Assembly: GCA_034437795.1 (NCBI GenBank) | Contig: DAOTTI010000272.1 | Coordinates: 1 to 23,262, forward strand | Direction: 5' to 3' | DNA: 23,262 nucleotides | Origin: DAOTTI01 sp034437795 | GTDB lineage: Bacteria; Chloroflexota; UBA11872; UBA12225 | Shown here: piece by piece, positions 22,501 through 23,262 of the stretch | Layout of the letters: each line of letters opens with the position of its first letter | Position numbering within the stretch: position 1 is the first letter of the stretch | Translations under genes and position numbers: made by a program | The notes under the pieces: model-generated | Database searches by the model: none | Told to the model about the DNA's origin: nothing | Seen by the model: only the letters and a program-made list of their open reading frames with translations

Positions 22501-23262
22501 CGGTCAGCTGCTCGCGGTCCAGGCGCCTGACGGCCGGTTCCGCCGCCAGGCCGTTGGCCCCGGCCGCCCGCCCGTTGGCTGCGGACGCGCCCGAGCCAGC
22601 GGGGCCGGCCGCTGGCGCCTGCGCCTTGCCGTCGCCGTCTAGCGCGGCTGTGGCTGCTGGCGCCGCTGGCTCAGCGGCAGGACGTCGTCCGCCGGCCGGT
22701 GCCGGCGCCGCCGTGGCCGCGCCAGTGCCCTGGACCGGTGCCGCCGGAGCGGCCGGCCCTGCCACAGGTGGCGCGCTCGCTTCGGCCGGCGTACTCGCCG
22801 GTGCTGGTGCGATGGCCGGCGTGCTGATCGCTGGGGCCGCGGCGGGTGCCGGCGGTGTCACTGGCGCCGCCTGGGTGGTCATCCCGTTACGCCCGTCACG
22901 CGCGGGCGCCGCCGGAGATGGGGAAGCCGGCACCTGCGGTCCCGGCAGGGCCGCGGTCTCAATCACTCGCGGTATTGCGGCCGGTCGGCTGGGCGCCACC
23001 GAGGGCGAGAACCGGCCCGGATCGCCGGTGAGGTAGGCCAGCATCACGCTGCGCTGGGTATCGAGAAAGCGCTGCATCACCTGCTGGAACTGCTCCATCA
23101 CCTCCGCCCCGCGATCCGGCGCCACCACCCGTTGCACCACCTGCACCGGCGCTGGCGGCGGAGCAGGGGCCGGCGCCGTGGGGAAGGAGCCGCCCGTGGC
23201 TGCGGCGGCCGTGCTTGACGTCACCGGCGCCACCGGTGCCACCGGTGCCATTGGCGGCGCCG
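19562..23262 (-). CDS. Type I polyketide / PUFA-synthase-like subunit, ACP-KR-DH (5'-truncated)
   Basis: The frame stays open to the right edge. The first Met (23251) has no ribosome binding site and lies in a linker, so the gene surely begins outside the window, probably with KS and AT domains. Numbering below starts at that Met; 1229 residues follow. An amphipathic helix (51-76) and a long Ala/Pro-rich linker (77-241) precede an ACP (243-325) with Ser282 in ADLGIDSIKRVEI, the signature of PUFA-synthase carriers. The ketoreductase covers about 345-880. Its catalytic half has TGGARGI (609-615), a long insertion (about 640-705) as in PfaA, Lys761, Ser785 and Tyr798; position Y+4 is Ser802 instead of Asn. 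A dehydratase (about 935-1205) has His948 (LDDHRL), FHGPRWQ and Asp1129 (LLDAAAQ). It would reduce the beta-keto group and dehydrate it. No enoylreductase is seen, so unsaturated chains are expected unless one acts in trans. Confidence 0.92.
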   Translation of the reverse strand, partial: APPMAPVAPVAPVTSSTAAAATGGSFPTAPAPAPPPAPVQVVQRVVAPDRGAEVMEQFQQVMQRFLDTQRSVMLAYLTGDPGRFSPSVAPSRPAAIPRVIETAALPGPQVPASPSPAAPARDGRNGMTTQAAPVTPPAPAAAPAISTPAIAPAPASTPAEASAPPVAGPAAPAAPVQGTGAATAAPAPAGGRRPAAEPAAPAATAALDGDGKAQAPAAGPAGSGASAANGRAAGANGLAAEPAVRRLDREQLTERLLALVSERTGYPPDMLGLDVDLEADLGIDSIKRVEIVGSFVRWLALPDGTPVEMERLTGSRTLQQLLDHLATLVGPPEPATAGAGEDRRPFEFAATGLDVDRFTVGPVAAPAISRRAALSRDGVILITDDESGLSQRLVERLAGQGYRAVRVVAPSAGVAAGTGETTLVADIGQPEDVARVVDELRRRYGPAVALVHLAPLRPGASDAGLDLARWRTRLATDLHGLFLLVKALQPDLERAAGAGGGAVLAASALGGAFASDRPGQGFFPGHGALTGFLKTLAQEWPEVRVKAVDLSPAAPDAAAAWLLAELFAADGLVEVGYRKGQRTMLQMARAPVPPEGARPALPLDRDSVVLLTGGARGITAEAALHLAQRYQPTLVLVGRTPLPAGPEPPETAGLTELGAIKRAIIEQQRRAGATPTPAAVEAAYRRLVSEREVRSNLERLRRAGARVAYFSCDVRDADAFGALLDDLYRTYGRIDGVIHGAGIIEDKLVRDKTLDSLERVVSTKVESAVVLAAKLRPERLRFLVFFSSIAGRLGNRGQADYGAASEILNKLAIWLQAQWPGRVVAIDWGPWAMLGMATPEVQRQFRERGVGLVPPEAGNDFLVAELACGRRGESEVVIAGGPAIRRAAGEAAPDLPTSGAEGAAEGPAGTRATQAPALPLVSTGTLRRLPDGARELRRVLSCAQDQYLDDHRLHLADGLPVLPLAIAVEHLLEVTAAGWPDLAPIGARDLRLLRRVVVDRDDVPLRAVARARSGHDPAPSVELPIKVIDVELVVPADAPVANYRGAIEAAADYPPAPDGASVPALSSGEPFPLQIERAYRDWLFHGPRWQVIDSIAAISAGGLTAQVQPSQPSRLLAVPENGRWVFDPGLLDAAAQLAILWCRWRWGMTSLPAGFQRLRWFAPGAAGPIRCELRVRPGSAPPTLTADYWFIGGDGQVLAAIEGFEHTASASLNALTGQRGSAAPASPTGVGR
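22529..23023 (-). other. Ala/Pro-rich low-complexity linker within the ACP-KR-DH subunit
   Basis: About 165 residues (77-241) consist largely of Ala, Pro and Gly, without recognisable domain motifs, between the amphipathic helix and the ACP. It is probably a flexible tether that lets the ACP reach several active sites. Its repetitive GC-rich DNA would also be prone to length change or assembly error. Confidence 0.7.
23024..23101 (-). other. Amphipathic helix shared by both synthase subunits (copy in the ACP-KR-DH protein)
   Basis: Residues 51-76 contain FQQVMQRFLDTQRSVMLAYL, aligned without gaps to residues 1112-1131 of the downstream subunit. Its position before a tether suggests that, as in the downstream protein, an AT domain precedes it beyond the window edge. 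Confidence 0.55.

Noticed and set aside
23222..23251. Start codon of the ACP-KR-DH gene at 23251 and short tandem repeat encoding the AP-V triplets
   Set aside because: No ribosome binding site precedes the ATG, the frame continues to the window edge, and the surrounding residues are linker; the degenerate 9-base repetition is explained by Ala/Pro/Val-rich coding.
14119..23262. Enediyne biosynthetic cluster
   Set aside because: The PPTase fusion and KR/DH types are reminiscent, but ACP, KR and PPTase are not on one chain as in PKSE, and none of the accompanying conserved enediyne cassette genes was recognised in the window.

Overview
This is a high-GC bacterial window in which almost every gene lies on the minus strand. 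The genes form one near-continuous run entering from the right edge (23262) and ending at 547. At the left edge, the 3' end of an unrelated plus-strand gene (1-468) converges on that run. High GC, a GTG start with a good Shine-Dalgarno site, tight gene spacing and PUFA-synthase-like type I megasynthase domains fit a high-GC lineage such as Chloroflexota (Thermomicrobia-like), Myxococcota, Planctomycetota or Actinomycetota. I cannot choose between these from sequence alone. No rRNA, tRNA, CRISPR array or insertion sequence was recognised. No stretch above 300 bases lacks a gene.

Right part (23262-13803), the synthase core. A 5'-truncated protein (A/P-rich linker, ACP, KR, DH) is followed by a complete 1802-residue protein (KS, AT, linker, DH, C-terminal Sfp-type phosphopantetheinyl transferase). 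A discrete 97-residue ACP comes next. The KR, with its long insertion, and the LGIDSIKRVEI carrier motif resemble polyunsaturated-fatty-acid (PfaA) and enediyne-type iterative synthases. The 1802-residue protein contains no ACP, so carriers must act in trans. The ACP gene overlaps by 4 bases a 598-residue type I phosphodiesterase/alkaline-phosphatase-superfamily enzyme.

Middle part (12010-7750), tailoring. It holds the phosphodiesterase-like enzyme, an alpha/beta hydrolase (possible off-loading enzyme), two closely related SDR oxidoreductases, and a SAM methyltransferase with a winged-helix-like N-terminus between the SDRs. A doubtful small basic ORF fills the only larger gap.

Left part (7670-547), further tailoring and export side. 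It holds a secreted beta-propeller protein, a GT1-type glycosyltransferase and a SnoaL/NTF2-like protein bracketed by two duplicated sulfatase-fold enzymes, and a secreted alpha/beta hydrolase. Both sulfatase-fold paralogues carry Thr where true sulfatases have the formylglycine Cys/Ser. With the 598-residue enzyme this makes three Thr-type alkaline-phosphatase-superfamily proteins in one locus.

Taken together this looks like a biosynthetic cluster for a glycosylated, O- or C-methylated, possibly phosphate-containing polyketide or secondary lipid. The product is unknown, and the phosphoryl chemistry is an inference from active-site residues.
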